From NCBI RefSeq assembly GCF_907165195.1, contig NZ_OU015584.1, forward strand, positions 372,001 through 436,000: a stretch of 64,000 bases of DNA, in the 5' to 3' direction. The DNA is from Parvicella tangerina. GTDB lineage: Bacteria > Bacteroidota > Bacteroidia > Flavobacteriales_D > Parvicellaceae. Under the pieces are notes generated by a model, which worked only from the letters and a program-made list of their open reading frames with translations, was not told the origin of the DNA and did not search any database. A program made the position numbers and the translations under genes. Numbering within the stretch: the stretch's first letter is position 1; each line of letters begins with the position of its first letter. Positions 8,668 through 17,699 of this stretch are shown here, in pieces.

Positions 8668-10605
8668 TTATTTAACCTTAGTAGCAGGAACAGGAAAATG
8701 CATGTTGTTTAGGTTTCCTGGTCCCCAATCTGTTCTAAAATGACCTGTAATATACGGTTTTCCGTAATTAGATCCATCGTAATCCTCTTTCACTTCATTT
8801 GCTTGCCAAATACGATATCCACCATCTTTAGATTTGTATAAAACTTCAGCCCAGCATGTTCTGTATAGAATCACACCCAAAGAGTTTCTGGTTACTTTCC
8901 ACTCACTGGTGCACGCTACATCCACAACGCGATCCTCAGCATACAACGATTTTAGATGGTTATCCACACTAGTCCATTCACCACCTGCATGCGAGAGTTT
9001 TTTTGCATTGGATTTAGATTTGAAAGAATTCAGTTGACCTTCAGTAAATGTCATTTCAAATGTTTTTTCACCGATTAAGTTACTAAATCTATCATTACCA
9101 ACGGCAACTTCGTGAGCAACTTGAACAGTAACTTTATGCTTTCCTGGTTTTATTTTGGAACTGTAGAGCATATCTATGAAAGCGTAAACAATGGTGTTGT
9201 TTCGTTGCTTTTCAAATAGGTCTTCTTTATTGTACGATGCCAAATCATCATTGAGTTCGTTATCGTTAACCGGAAGCACTGTAAAATCAAAGCTCTTTTG
9301 ACTTTCCCATTTTTCGTCCCAGAGTTCGCAGTAACCATTGATCTCAATATCGTCTACTAGAACAGCAACGGAAATGTATCCGTGATCATAGTCGCAACTC
9401 ATTGAGGTGCACCATTTTTGAGCATAGTACTTTGGTGGTTGAGGAAGTTCAAATGAGGCAGTGAGCGCGTTTTCTGATAGTCTGAATTGATTGCTATTTA
9501 AGCTCACAGAAGCTTTTTCGCTTTCATCAAGTGGTCTCAAGTATTTCGGGCCTCTTTCATAAAGTTTCTTTTTTCCTTCTTCATCTATGTTCACTGAAAA
9601 ACTTCCTGATGCAACCACTCCCTTGATTTCGTTGGATTTTGTTCCTAGACAGAAATCAACTTTAACGTTGTGTTTACCACTGGCGTCAGCAAATTCTTTT
9701 ATGGCATTTTCGATAAACGTAGGCTTTAGTTTTCCGCTAACTGATTCTGGGATTAACCAAATTCCTTGCGTGGAACTCATTAAAGCTTCGTTTTGGTCAA
9801 TGTTCTTCGTGAAAGAATCACCAAAACTTAGTGGAGCATCAAAATCTGTCCATTTGCCAGAGTAATTGCTTGAAAAACTGTATGGTCCTACTGTCGAAAC
9901 TTCCTTTCCGTCAAAATAGATTTTGAAATAGCCATACGCTGTATAGCTACCTGTCATACCATAGTCTTCAGCATATTCAAGCATTGTTTTGCCCATTTTG
10001 AATTTAACAAAAATGTCATCTCCAATGTTGAATTCAGACTTGAACTGGGTGCTGAATGGTTGATTTTCAAAATAAGCTTTTCCATTTTCCAATTTATCTA
10101 CAGCTGCTTTTGCCGCTGCTTGGTCGGCTGCCTTGTTTGAAGCATTTTGTTGATCCGCAAGCGCTTTTTCGCAATTGTCGCGCGTGTATTCAAGTTTTTC
10201 TTTGCGCGTAGGTGTCATGTCAATGGTAGCGGTCCAATCATTTATAAGGGACTTGATTTCATCGCAATTTCCTTGAGCAAAGAGATCTTCATATTGCTTT
10301 TCATACTGTTCTTCAGCACTCGATTCAACTCTTTTTTTCGCAGAACTAGCGGTGTAATCTCCTGATTTTTCGCTTAGGGCAAGCTGGTACGATTTGTAGG
10401 CAGCAATAAAATCACCTGCTTCTTCATTCTTGTTCCCTTCCTTCATGTGTTTATCGTAAGCCGATACAGCTACACTGCCTGTGGTGTTGGAAACCTTATC
10501 TTTTGCTTTGTCTTTGAGTTTTCCTAGTTTTCCTCCTATCTGAGCATAGGGGCCGCTGGAATAGGATAACAGGCCTATTGCCAGAATGATTAATTTAGTT
10601 TTCAT
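8668..10605 (-). CDS. Large exported protein of unknown function
   Basis: The frame could extend to 10746, but that would overlap the upstream gene by about 120 bp. The ATG at 10605 begins a good signal peptide (MKTKLIILAIGLLSYSSGPYAQ), so it is chosen, giving 645 residues. After cleavage comes a Lys-rich stretch (KLGKLKDKAKDKVSN). A helical, TPR-like segment follows at about 50-150 (EEAGDFIAAYKSYQLALSEK) and then an Ala-rich coil (AADQAAAKAAVDKLENGKAY). Residues about 180-645 are beta-rich and appear to repeat a 'F-x-I-Y-F-D-G/DDIEINGY' motif twice, suggesting two related domains. Cysteine pairs (WCTSMSCDYDHG) suggest a periplasmic or surface location. I do not recognise the family. It is 19 bp downstream of the next upstream gene. 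Confidence 0.65.
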   Translation of the reverse strand: MKTKLIILAIGLLSYSSGPYAQIGGKLGKLKDKAKDKVSNTTGSVAVSAYDKHMKEGNKNEEAGDFIAAYKSYQLALSEKSGDYTASSAKKRVESSAEEQYEKQYEDLFAQGNCDEIKSLINDWTATIDMTPTRKEKLEYTRDNCEKALADQQNASNKAADQAAAKAAVDKLENGKAYFENQPFSTQFKSEFNIGDDIFVKFKMGKTMLEYAEDYGMTGSYTAYGYFKIYFDGKEVSTVGPYSFSSNYSGKWTDFDAPLSFGDSFTKNIDQNEALMSSTQGIWLIPESVSGKLKPTFIENAIKEFADASGKHNVKVDFCLGTKSNEIKGVVASGSFSVNIDEEGKKKLYERGPKYLRPLDESEKASVSLNSNQFRLSENALTASFELPQPPKYYAQKWCTSMSCDYDHGYISVAVLVDDIEINGYCELWDEKWESQKSFDFTVLPVNDNELNDDLASYNKEDLFEKQRNNTIVYAFIDMLYSSKIKPGKHKVTVQVAHEVAVGNDRFSNLIGEKTFEMTFTEGQLNSFKSKSNAKKLSHAGGEWTSVDNHLKSLYAEDRVVDVACTSEWKVTRNSLGVILYRTCWAEVLYKSKDGGYRIWQANEVKEDYDGSNYGKPYITGHFRTDWGPGNLNNMHFPVPATKVK

Positions 10606-10624
10606 TTTTGTGGGATTTGAGTTA

Positions 10625-11068
10625 TTAGTTAATGTTTGCGGGATTTTGATAACTCCAGTCATCATTCTCCCATTTATAGTTATTCTTATATTTAACGAAA
10701 CATGTAAGAATTGCTTCTTCTTTTTTCTCCTGAGTAATCTGAACACCCATAAGTTTGTTGGTACTCATTTGTTCCTGACTTATTGCTGAGGAAATGGATG
10801 AGCCTGCAGAAGTAGCTGCTCTTCCAAAAATACCTCCGAGAAATCCACCTATTGTGCTAAAAAGGGTCGTTATACCAATGTTTGTAGCAGCGGTCTTAGT
10901 TGTTTGCTTAGTTACATTTTTCATGAGGTCATCCTGAGAAGGTATAATTACCGCAGTTGCATCTATTGGTGTTGGCTGGTTTTTCGCTTGAAACTTTAAT
11001 TTGATGGTGTTTCCTTCGATTGTTTCAGAAACGATTAAAGAGCGAATGGTCGTGTAATCGATTTGCAT
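10625..11068 (-). CDS. Hypothetical protein with glycine-rich hydrophobic segment
   Basis: A 147-residue protein without a signal peptide. The N-terminal third (1-55) looks like a small soluble domain. Residues about 60-95 form a Gly/Ala/Ser-rich hydrophobic stretch (GITTLFSTIGGFLGGIFGRA), reminiscent of glycine-zipper membrane-associated helices. The polar, Tyr/Trp-containing C-terminus ends YKNNYKWENDDWSYQNPA. It is the first gene of a probable four-gene unit (11068 down to 6581) and has a perfect -7-like element 22 bp upstream. I do not recognise a family. It could be a membrane-associated chaperone or partner of the exported protein encoded next, but nothing in the sequence proves this. 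Confidence 0.6.
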   Translation of the reverse strand: MQIDYTTIRSLIVSETIEGNTIKLKFQAKNQPTPIDATAVIIPSQDDLMKNVTKQTTKTAATNIGITTLFSTIGGFLGGIFGRAATSAGSSISSAISQEQMSTNKLMGVQITQEKKEEAILTCFVKYKNNYKWENDDWSYQNPANIN

Positions 11069-11089
11069 GATAGTGGGTTTTCATACAAT

Positions 11090-11097
11090 CAAATGTA
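11090..11097 (-). promoter_or_regulatory. Candidate -7 promoter element for the 11068-6581 gene cluster
   Basis: The minus strand reads TACATTTG, a full match to TAnnTTTG, 22 bp upstream of the ATG at 11068. It lies in a 114-bp intergenic stretch that otherwise shows no gene or hairpin terminator. A -33 TTG at the usual 18-21 bp distance is not clear. Confidence 0.4.
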
Positions 11098-11182
11098 GTC
11101 TTAAACCCCTCTGAGATAAGCGAAAAGTTGGTCAACTGCAATTTCCAAAAGGTAAACAGCATTAAAGGGGTGATAAATAGAG

Positions 11183-11911
11183 TTACGTTACCCTATGAAT
11201 CTTACTCATTACATCTTTCAGGTAGCTCCTCCCAATTGTGATAGAGTGGTCATTGATAAGAATAATCTGATTGCCTTCGATCGCCTTGATCGCATTTATA
11301 GATACCACAAATGACCGATGCACCCGAATGAATTTGTTTTTTGGAAGGTGATTTAAAAATTCGCCAAGGTAAGTAGATACAACATATCGTTTGTTTTTGT
11401 TGCTGTAAACATTGGTGTAGTTGTCCATTGCTTCAGCATATTCAATTTCAGAGAAGTCCAGCTTACACAGGCGGTTTTTGTCTTTTACAAAAATGAAGTC
11501 CTCAACAACCTCATCTCTCGTCTTTTTCTGACTATCGTTTTCTGCTAACTTGTGTAGCGTGAGCTCGATGTTGTTTCTCAATTCATCATTATCAAAAGGC
11601 TTGTTGATAAAACCAAATGGCTGAGCTTTCATAGCACTTTCAAAAGTTGATTTATCAGTTAGAGCCGTACAGAAAATTACAGGGGTATTAAATTTTTCTT
11701 TAAACAAGATGGCAGTTTCAATGCCTGTCTTCGAATCGTTAAGGTTAATATCCATTAGCACAAGGTCTGGAGAAAATTCAATGGTGGCCGCAAGCGCATC
11801 TTTGTAGTTGTGCGCTAGTTCAACAATGGTGTATCCCATGGATTCAAGGCGATCTTGTAGGTCGAGTGCGATGGCAAATTCATCTTCTACAATTAGGATG
11901 TTCGCAGACAT
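11183..11911 (-). CDS. LytTR-family response regulator
   Basis: A 242-residue cytoplasmic transcription regulator. The receiver domain (about 3-120) has the acidic pair ED at 9-10, phospho-acceptor Asp54 (LVLMDINLND), the conserved Thr in FCTAL and Lys in INKPF. The C-terminal LytTR DNA-binding domain (about 140-240) shows the typical pattern, with a DNYTNVYS segment, FLNHLPKNKFIRVHRSFVVS and the GRSYLKDV end. Its start follows the stop of the sensor kinase by two bases, so the two form a cognate pair. Target promoters are unknown. Its placement at the 3' end of a long run that starts with the methionine genes means some transcription could come from the SAM-riboswitch promoter, unless an internal promoter or terminator intervenes. 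Confidence 0.93.
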   Translation of the reverse strand: MSANILIVEDEFAIALDLQDRLESMGYTIVELAHNYKDALAATIEFSPDLVLMDINLNDSKTGIETAILFKEKFNTPVIFCTALTDKSTFESAMKAQPFGFINKPFDNDELRNNIELTLHKLAENDSQKKTRDEVVEDFIFVKDKNRLCKLDFSEIEYAEAMDNYTNVYSNKNKRYVVSTYLGEFLNHLPKNKFIRVHRSFVVSINAIKAIEGNQIILINDHSITIGRSYLKDVMSKIHRVT

Positions 11912-11913
11912 AA

Positions 11914-13818
11914 TTAGTTAACCTTTGTTCTGTTACTAAAGGTAAAAAACAATTTCAAACCATTTGAATTTTTGTATGATAATGTACCGTTGAGTTGCTT
12001 AGTGAATCCCTGTATCAATTTCATGCCAAGGGACTTCGTTTTTGAAATGTCAAAATCTTTTGGTAATCCTTTCCCATCATCTTGATAGTTTAAGATATAG
12101 CCGTCATTGCATTGTTTGATCTCAATAGTGATATTTCCGCCATCACTGTCAAAAGCATATTTGGCCGAATTGGTTATGGTTTCATTTAAAATCAGTCCAA
12201 TGGGAATCAGCGCATCTAACGATAAGGCAAAATTTTCTATCTCATAGTTTAAATTGATACCTTTCGATTTGAAGTTTTGGGAAATCTTAAAATGTTCTAT
12301 CAGCGTTTCTACATACTCTTTTATGTCGATGTTCGCAAAGTTGTCTGATTGATAAAGTTTCTCATGGATCACAGCCATAGAGTATATTCGGTCCTGTGTT
12401 TGCGTGATGATCTCACCAGGGTTTAAATTATTACCTCTATTCTTTTGCAGGTTTAAAAGACTATTAATTATTTGGAGGTTATTTTTAACACGGTGATGAA
12501 TTTCTTTTAGAAGTAAGTTGCGTTCTTCAAGGGAGAGGGAAAGTTTTTTTGATAGCTTTTGCTTTTCCCTAAACCTTAGATACAAGAAAATGGACAGGAC
12601 AGAGATAAAAATCACTACGATAAGAATGATTCTGCTTTCTTGTGCTTCCCGTTCGATTTCAATTTTTGCTTCTTGTAGCTTATTCTCCTTCTCAAGAAGA
12701 GCTAGCGCAGATTCGTTGAGGGCTTTCTCTTTTTCCAGCACCTGATATTGCATTTGCAGTGCCTGAAAGTTTTTCTGTATCTCTACACCTTGCACTCGAT
12801 TATTCGTTTCGCTATAAAGCTTATGGTATTTCAACGCTTTTGGAAAATCTCCAATTTGTTCATAACTGTTGGCTAGAAGGTGGTATACATCTACTAGATA
12901 TCTTTCTGAGCCAGAAGCCATAAGTAGCTGATTCGCTTTCAATAGCAAGAGAATTGATTCTTGGTGGTTGTTGTTCTTGATGTTGATTTTTGCGTAAAGG
13001 GTTAGCAATTGACCATGCTCAATGGTTAGGTTAAGCTCAATGGCTTTTTCCAGATATTTATCTAGCAAAGGAATATTATTTTGAAGACTATCCAGTAAAA
13101 GCAATAGCTCACACTGCTTGATGCCGTGAATAACGAGTTTAGTGGAATAGTTAATCATCCTAAATGTATTCTGAGCACTATCGATGTGTGCTAGTGCTGC
13201 TAACGTGTCTCCCTTAGCTAGTGATACATCACTCATGCATGATTGAACCAATCCAATTCCGGCTAAATCATTTGCTTTTGTGAAGTATTTATTGGAATGT
13301 TCTAATTCAAGTATTGCATCCTCAATTTTACCCATTGCGAGGTAGAGTTCAGACAAATTCTCAACAACCAGAAATAACTGTTCTTCCATTTCAGTCTCAA
13401 TGAAGAGATCTTTAGAGATGAGGTAGTGTTCAATAGCCTTGACATAATCACCCTTTTGCTTGTAAACATTTCCAATATTATTGAAGTTAGCAGCAATACC
13501 TTCTCGGTGGTCAATGGATTTTTGATAATCAATTGCTGTTTGATAGTAAGATAAGGCGCTATCTAGCTCGCCTTGCTGCTTTTTTAGCACTCCCATAAAG
13601 GTGTACGCATAAGCAAGGTTGTTATTGTCTTTATTATCTAAATGTTGAATGAATTTTCTCAGAAAGTATTCAGAAGAATCGCTATTAATATTTCTGTAGT
13701 GAATAGCAAGATCATCATACGCATAAATGCTATCATGGTAAGATGTAGCCTGAACTTTGAAAGTGACCGCTAAACATCCTAATAAGAGCAGTGAAATTTT
13801 GAATAAACGAAAAGTCAT
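11914..13818 (-). CDS. TPR-containing membrane sensor histidine kinase (HisKA_2 type)
   Basis: A 634-residue membrane kinase. It has a signal peptide or N-terminal anchor (1-24), then periplasmic TPR repeats (about 60-345; DSALSYYQTAIDYQ, GNVYKQKGDYVKAIEHYL). A coiled coil follows (about 350-393), one transmembrane helix (396-415), a HisKA_2 dimerisation/phospho-acceptor helix (LLKEIHHRVKNNLQIINSLL, 436-455, His442 the likely acceptor) and an HATPase domain (about 535-630; NETITNSAKYAF N-box, DDGKGLP G1 box). This TPR-kinase architecture is common in Bacteroidota and normally pairs with a LytTR regulator, as here. Its start codon overlaps the stop of the upstream M48 peptidase gene by one base, indicating coupled translation and perhaps a functional link between the protease and signal transduction. 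Confidence 0.93.
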   Translation of the reverse strand: MTFRLFKISLLLLGCLAVTFKVQATSYHDSIYAYDDLAIHYRNINSDSSEYFLRKFIQHLDNKDNNNLAYAYTFMGVLKKQQGELDSALSYYQTAIDYQKSIDHREGIAANFNNIGNVYKQKGDYVKAIEHYLISKDLFIETEMEEQLFLVVENLSELYLAMGKIEDAILELEHSNKYFTKANDLAGIGLVQSCMSDVSLAKGDTLAALAHIDSAQNTFRMINYSTKLVIHGIKQCELLLLLDSLQNNIPLLDKYLEKAIELNLTIEHGQLLTLYAKINIKNNNHQESILLLLKANQLLMASGSERYLVDVYHLLANSYEQIGDFPKALKYHKLYSETNNRVQGVEIQKNFQALQMQYQVLEKEKALNESALALLEKENKLQEAKIEIEREAQESRIILIVVIFISVLSIFLYLRFREKQKLSKKLSLSLEERNLLLKEIHHRVKNNLQIINSLLNLQKNRGNNLNPGEIITQTQDRIYSMAVIHEKLYQSDNFANIDIKEYVETLIEHFKISQNFKSKGINLNYEIENFALSLDALIPIGLILNETITNSAKYAFDSDGGNITIEIKQCNDGYILNYQDDGKGLPKDFDISKTKSLGMKLIQGFTKQLNGTLSYKNSNGLKLFFTFSNRTKVN

Positions 13819-14927
13819 TAGTTTACTTCAAAATAGGTCTTTATATCGTTTTGGAAATCGGCAAAATCGATATCGATCTCTTTGAATTTCTTTCCATTGA
13901 GTGGTTTCGCTTCCAGAATTTCTATACGCTCTCCTGTTGCTGGGTGAGTACTCATAAAACTTGCTGCTTCAGGCATGTCTCCGTGTTCATGTTGAAGTTT
14001 ATGAAAGAAATCGATCATTCCATTTGGGTCTAAATTTGATTTTAGCATTAATTTCCAACCGCTTTCATCAGCCTCTAGTTCATAATCCCTGCTGTATTTT
14101 AAGGATTCAAGAGTGGCTCCATAAACCGCTAATTCAGAACCTATTCCACCAACATCTCCGAGTAAGGCCCTCAACAACATGAAAAAGCCAAGTTTATCAA
14201 CCATTCCTCTCACATGGTGTCTTCTAGTGACGTGAGATATCTCATGGGCCAATACACCAGCCACTTCGTTCACATGGTCAGCTTCCATGATCAACCCAGA
14301 GTGAATAACAACTGAACCTCCAGGGAGTGCAAAGGCATTTAAGGTTGGATCCTCAACAATGGTAAAAGTAAATTTAAAGTCTTTGTCCTCTACTGCTGCA
14401 ACCAATGGGTCGGTTATTTTCGCTAGGTCTGCCAGTATCTGTTCATCTTCAATGACTGATTTTCCAGCAATCGCAGATTCCAACATAGCTGGAGAAATCT
14501 CTTGCTCCCAACTTACGGGTACAGACATGGCAACAGATTCAACAATTTGTCCTCTAAAGATGAAAAAGAGGATGATCAAACTTAAGCAAATGCCAACTAA
14601 GCCTTGCACGGATAACCACAAAAGCCTCCTGTTGTTCTTTATTTTTCTTACCGACTTTTGATGCGTCTTTTCTCGGGCAAAAACTGGGTTTTTAAGTATG
14701 GACTTGTCGTCCGTATAAAACGTCCAGTCAGATCGTTCAGGGCTGTTGAAGTAAACATAACGATTCCCAGTTCCTCCTTGAGAGATCTCAGTTGTTGAGA
14801 TGGGGAATGCTTGCAATCGTTTTTGATCAACCTTAAAAATGATGTCCACATCATTTACTTCGATGATTCCTGACTTTCTGCCTTTTGGCAGGGAGTCGTG
14901 TAGAGCCATTCCTTCGTATTCAGCCAT
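13818..14927 (-). CDS. Membrane-bound M48 family metallopeptidase
   Basis: A 369-residue zinc peptidase. A TTG at 14945 is possible, but the ATG at 14927 (MAEYEGMALHDSLP) is preferred. An N-terminal beta-rich domain (about 1-85), of the kind seen ahead of some M48 peptidases, is followed by a basic stretch and one transmembrane helix (103-125). The peptidase domain then carries HEISH at 228-232 and the third zinc-ligand motif EADES region at 283-289 (Glu283...Asp287). The segment NAFALPGGSVVIHSGLI (197-213) is also characteristic of BepA/Oma1-like members. The active site probably faces the periplasm, which implies protein quality control or envelope processing; substrates are unknown. It lies 29 bp after thrA and overlaps the histidine kinase start by one base. 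Confidence 0.9.
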   Translation of the reverse strand: MAEYEGMALHDSLPKGRKSGIIEVNDVDIIFKVDQKRLQAFPISTTEISQGGTGNRYVYFNSPERSDWTFYTDDKSILKNPVFAREKTHQKSVRKIKNNRRLLWLSVQGLVGICLSLIILFFIFRGQIVESVAMSVPVSWEQEISPAMLESAIAGKSVIEDEQILADLAKITDPLVAAVEDKDFKFTFTIVEDPTLNAFALPGGSVVIHSGLIMEADHVNEVAGVLAHEISHVTRRHHVRGMVDKLGFFMLLRALLGDVGGIGSELAVYGATLESLKYSRDYELEADESGWKLMLKSNLDPNGMIDFFHKLQHEHGDMPEAASFMSTHPATGERIEILEAKPLNGKKFKEIDIDFADFQNDIKTYFEVN

Positions 14928-14956
14928 AGCGTTGAGTTTCAACAAAAATAGGTAAT

Positions 14957-17356
14957 CTAGTTCATGTTTCCTATTCTAATGAGATCTGAATAAACTCCTC
15001 TGGCGGTTACTTCAGCTCCAGCGCCTGCACCTTGTATAATAATTGGTTTATCTCCGTAAGAAGCGGTAAAGACCTGAATCAAGGAGTCCGTTCCTCTTAA
15101 GTTGGCTAGCGGCTCATTGGTGTCGTATTGTTCTAGCTTCACACGCATTGAGCCATCGCTTTCCAAGGTGCCAACATATCTCAAAACGGTATTGCCGTTT
15201 AGCGAAGATTTGATTTCGCTGTAAAACTGATCGAGTCTATCCAATTTATCTTCAAAAGCTTTCCATGAGCTTTCATTTTGGAGGTCTGCTGGAATCAAAC
15301 TCTCAATTTCAATGTCTTCAAAATTTACTTCATGACCTATTTCTCTGGCAAGGATGAGTAACTTTCTTGCAACATCCTGCCCACTGAGGTCTTCTCTGGG
15401 ATCTGGCTCAGTGAACCCTTTTTTCTTTGCATCCAGCAGGATTTCTGAGAATTTTTTATCTTCCGCAGAGAAAGTGTTGAAAAGGTAGCTTAGTGAACCA
15501 CTAAAAACGCCACTTATGGCATGAATTTCTTCGTCAGCATCCACAAGATGTTTTACGGTGTCAATCACAGGTAATCCTGCACCTACATTGGTTTCGTATA
15601 AGAAATGCCTGTGCTTTTCTCGTAAACGTGTTCTCAGATTTTGATAGGTTTCAAAAGGAAGCGTGTTTGCAATTTTATTTGAGGCAATGACATCAAAACC
15701 TTTTTGAATAAACTCATCGTATCGGTTCGCAATTTCTTGGTTAGCTGTGTTGTCTACTAATACAATATTTTCAAGGTCTGACTGCTCAAGTTCTAGTAAT
15801 ATTTCATCAATAGTGGATTTTTTTTGACTGAGCTGTAGTTGTTTTTCCCAATCTTCGAGAAGCCCCAACGAATCAAAAATGTATTTACTGGAGTCTGCAA
15901 TACCTACGATTTTAACACCAAGCTTGCGCTTTTTGGAGAGGTCTTCCTTCGTTTGTAAGACTTGATTAATAAAGGTTTTCCCAACATTTCCCTTGCCAAT
16001 GGCAAAGACGTTTAAGGTCTTTTGAGCTCCGAATACATGATTGTGAACGACATTAACTGCCTTTCTTACGTGTTCTTTATCCGTTACCAGCGAAATGTGC
16101 TCACCGCTTATCGAGTTGGTGATCAAGTGCAGCCATATCTTGTTTTTTCTCAGTCCTGAAATTGCTTTTTCCAATGCATAATTATGTCGCCCTGTAATTG
16201 CAATGATGGCAATGTTTTCGTTAACACTAATACGATGAATGTCATTTTTGTTTAGCTCAACTTGGAAGTTCTCTTCAAGAATATCCTTTACGAATAAGGC
16301 CTCTTTTGAAGCTACGATAAAGCCGATACTTCGCTCTGAAGAAGCTTGTGAGATGAGTTTTACGCTGATGTTATGGGCGCTTAAGGTTGAGAATATTTTG
16401 GCGTCAATTCCAACTTTATCAGCCATTCCCTTTCCTTCGATGCTCACTAGAGCGCAATCTTGAATTACATTCACCGCTTTGATTCCTTTCCCCGAACCTT
16501 TTGCATCGATGAGGGTCCCATTTGATTTTGGAGAAAAGGAGTTCTTGATGATGATGGGGATATTGTTAGGAATGAGTGGAGAAATAGTTTTTGGATGAAT
16601 AATGTTTGCCCCGAATTGTGCTAATTCGTTAGCTTCACGATAAGATAAATGATCAATTTGTTTCGCGTTTTTTACGAGGTGTGGGTCTGCGGTATAGAAG
16701 CCATTGATATTCGTCCAGTTCTGCACTTCTTCAGCGTTTAAGAATTTGGCAAGAAGAGTTGCAGAATAGTTGCTTCCATTCCTGCCTAAAGTTATCGTTT
16801 CTCCTTTTGTGTCACTAGCTATAAACCCTGTAATTATAGGGATGCTTTTTGGGTTGAGCTGTTTGAAGAATTCTTGGGTTTTTATTTCCGAACTAGCCTC
16901 GTCAACGATTGCTTCGCCATTTTTACGTTCGGCAATAATCAGGTTTCTTGCATCTATTGTAATTGCTGCAAGTCCCTGTGATTGCAGTTGGTGAGTTATG
17001 ACTTTGCTGCTGATCAGTTCACCATAGGCAAGAATCTGGTCTAAAATATCTTCAGAAAGCACCTTGAGCACCTGAACAGCCTTCAGGATGTCATAGATTG
17101 CGGAGTATTCCAGATCAAAACTGAGGCTTGGACTGGCTATTTTATGGTACTGGAAGAAATCAATCAACTCGGCTCGAAAAGGTTCGCCTTGCTTGGCTAA
17201 GTTGGCAATTGTGATCAATTTATTCGTGTCATCTCCTCGTGCAGATACCACCACACTTATTTTTCCAGACACATGTGCGTTTAGAATTATGCCAAGACTG
17301 TTTTTTAGAGCTTCTCCATTTGCCAGAGACTTTCCTCCAAATTTTAAAATTTTCAT
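14957..17356 (-). CDS. thrA: Bifunctional aspartate kinase / homoserine dehydrogenase
   Basis: A 799-residue cytoplasmic enzyme catalysing the first and third steps from aspartate to homoserine, the branch-point precursor for Met and Thr. The aspartokinase domain (1-290) starts with KFGGKSL and contains GRNGSNYSA (191-199). Two ACT-type regulatory modules follow (about 300-440). The homoserine dehydrogenase domain (447-799) has its nucleotide-binding loop FAIGKGNVGK (451-460), the catalytic core NVGAGLPVIDT and the KKGFTEPDPREDLSG signature. Length matches ThrA/MetL (about 810). The genomic context, downstream of metZ, metX and a SAM-I riboswitch, says this copy feeds methionine. It is therefore functionally closer to a MetL role, but the two cannot be separated by sequence here. 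It follows the rhodanese gene by 12 bp. Confidence 0.95.
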   Translation of the reverse strand: MKILKFGGKSLANGEALKNSLGIILNAHVSGKISVVVSARGDDTNKLITIANLAKQGEPFRAELIDFFQYHKIASPSLSFDLEYSAIYDILKAVQVLKVLSEDILDQILAYGELISSKVITHQLQSQGLAAITIDARNLIIAERKNGEAIVDEASSEIKTQEFFKQLNPKSIPIITGFIASDTKGETITLGRNGSNYSATLLAKFLNAEEVQNWTNINGFYTADPHLVKNAKQIDHLSYREANELAQFGANIIHPKTISPLIPNNIPIIIKNSFSPKSNGTLIDAKGSGKGIKAVNVIQDCALVSIEGKGMADKVGIDAKIFSTLSAHNISVKLISQASSERSIGFIVASKEALFVKDILEENFQVELNKNDIHRISVNENIAIIAITGRHNYALEKAISGLRKNKIWLHLITNSISGEHISLVTDKEHVRKAVNVVHNHVFGAQKTLNVFAIGKGNVGKTFINQVLQTKEDLSKKRKLGVKIVGIADSSKYIFDSLGLLEDWEKQLQLSQKKSTIDEILLELEQSDLENIVLVDNTANQEIANRYDEFIQKGFDVIASNKIANTLPFETYQNLRTRLREKHRHFLYETNVGAGLPVIDTVKHLVDADEEIHAISGVFSGSLSYLFNTFSAEDKKFSEILLDAKKKGFTEPDPREDLSGQDVARKLLILAREIGHEVNFEDIEIESLIPADLQNESSWKAFEDKLDRLDQFYSEIKSSLNGNTVLRYVGTLESDGSMRVKLEQYDTNEPLANLRGTDSLIQVFTASYGDKPIIIQGAGAGAEVTARGVYSDLIRIGNMN

Positions 17357-17368
17357 TACGATGTTGGT

Positions 17369-17686
17369 TTAGTATTTTACAATAGAAGAGTCGATTTCAT
17401 CACTCCAAGCAAGAATTCCTCCTTTGAGGTTGTAGATGTCGTCTCTTTTAAGATTTTGCTGAAGGTATTGGGTCGCATCAGCACTTCGCTTACCAGAACG
17501 GCAGTATACTACCACGGGCTTTTTGCCTATGCGATTCAGTGACTTTGGAATAGAGGAAAGCGGGATTAGTTCGCCTCCAATGTCTGCGATTGCTTTCTCA
17601 TGCGGTTCTCGTACATCGATGAGTTGGAATTCTTTTTTTGCGTTTAAGCATTGATTCAATTCGTTTACGGTGATTTCTTTGATCAT
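17369..17686 (-). CDS. Single-domain rhodanese-like protein
   Basis: A 105-residue cytoplasmic single-domain rhodanese. The active-site loop VVYCRSGKRSAD (59-70) has the catalytic Cys62 that carries a persulfide. The N-terminal LIDVREPHE (22-30) is the usual CH2A-like motif. Such proteins move sulfane sulfur. Lying between metX and thrA in a methionine operon, it may supply or detoxify sulfur for the sulfhydrylase step; that is inference from position. Gaps to its neighbours are 13 and 12 bp, so it is clearly part of the operon. Confidence 0.9.
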   Translation of the reverse strand: MIKEITVNELNQCLNAKKEFQLIDVREPHEKAIADIGGELIPLSSIPKSLNRIGKKPVVVYCRSGKRSADATQYLQQNLKRDDIYNLKGGILAWSDEIDSSIVKY

Positions 17687-17699
17687 GGTATTATGGTTT

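Noticed and set aside
10606-10746. Extension of the large exported protein upstream to 10746
   Set aside because: It would overlap the 147-residue gene in another frame by about 120 bp and destroy the signal peptide. The ATG at 10605 is the better start.
11100-11170. Distant CCCCTTT/AGAGGGG pair between the response regulator and the next cluster as a terminator
   Set aside because: The arms are over 50 bases apart and no T run follows.
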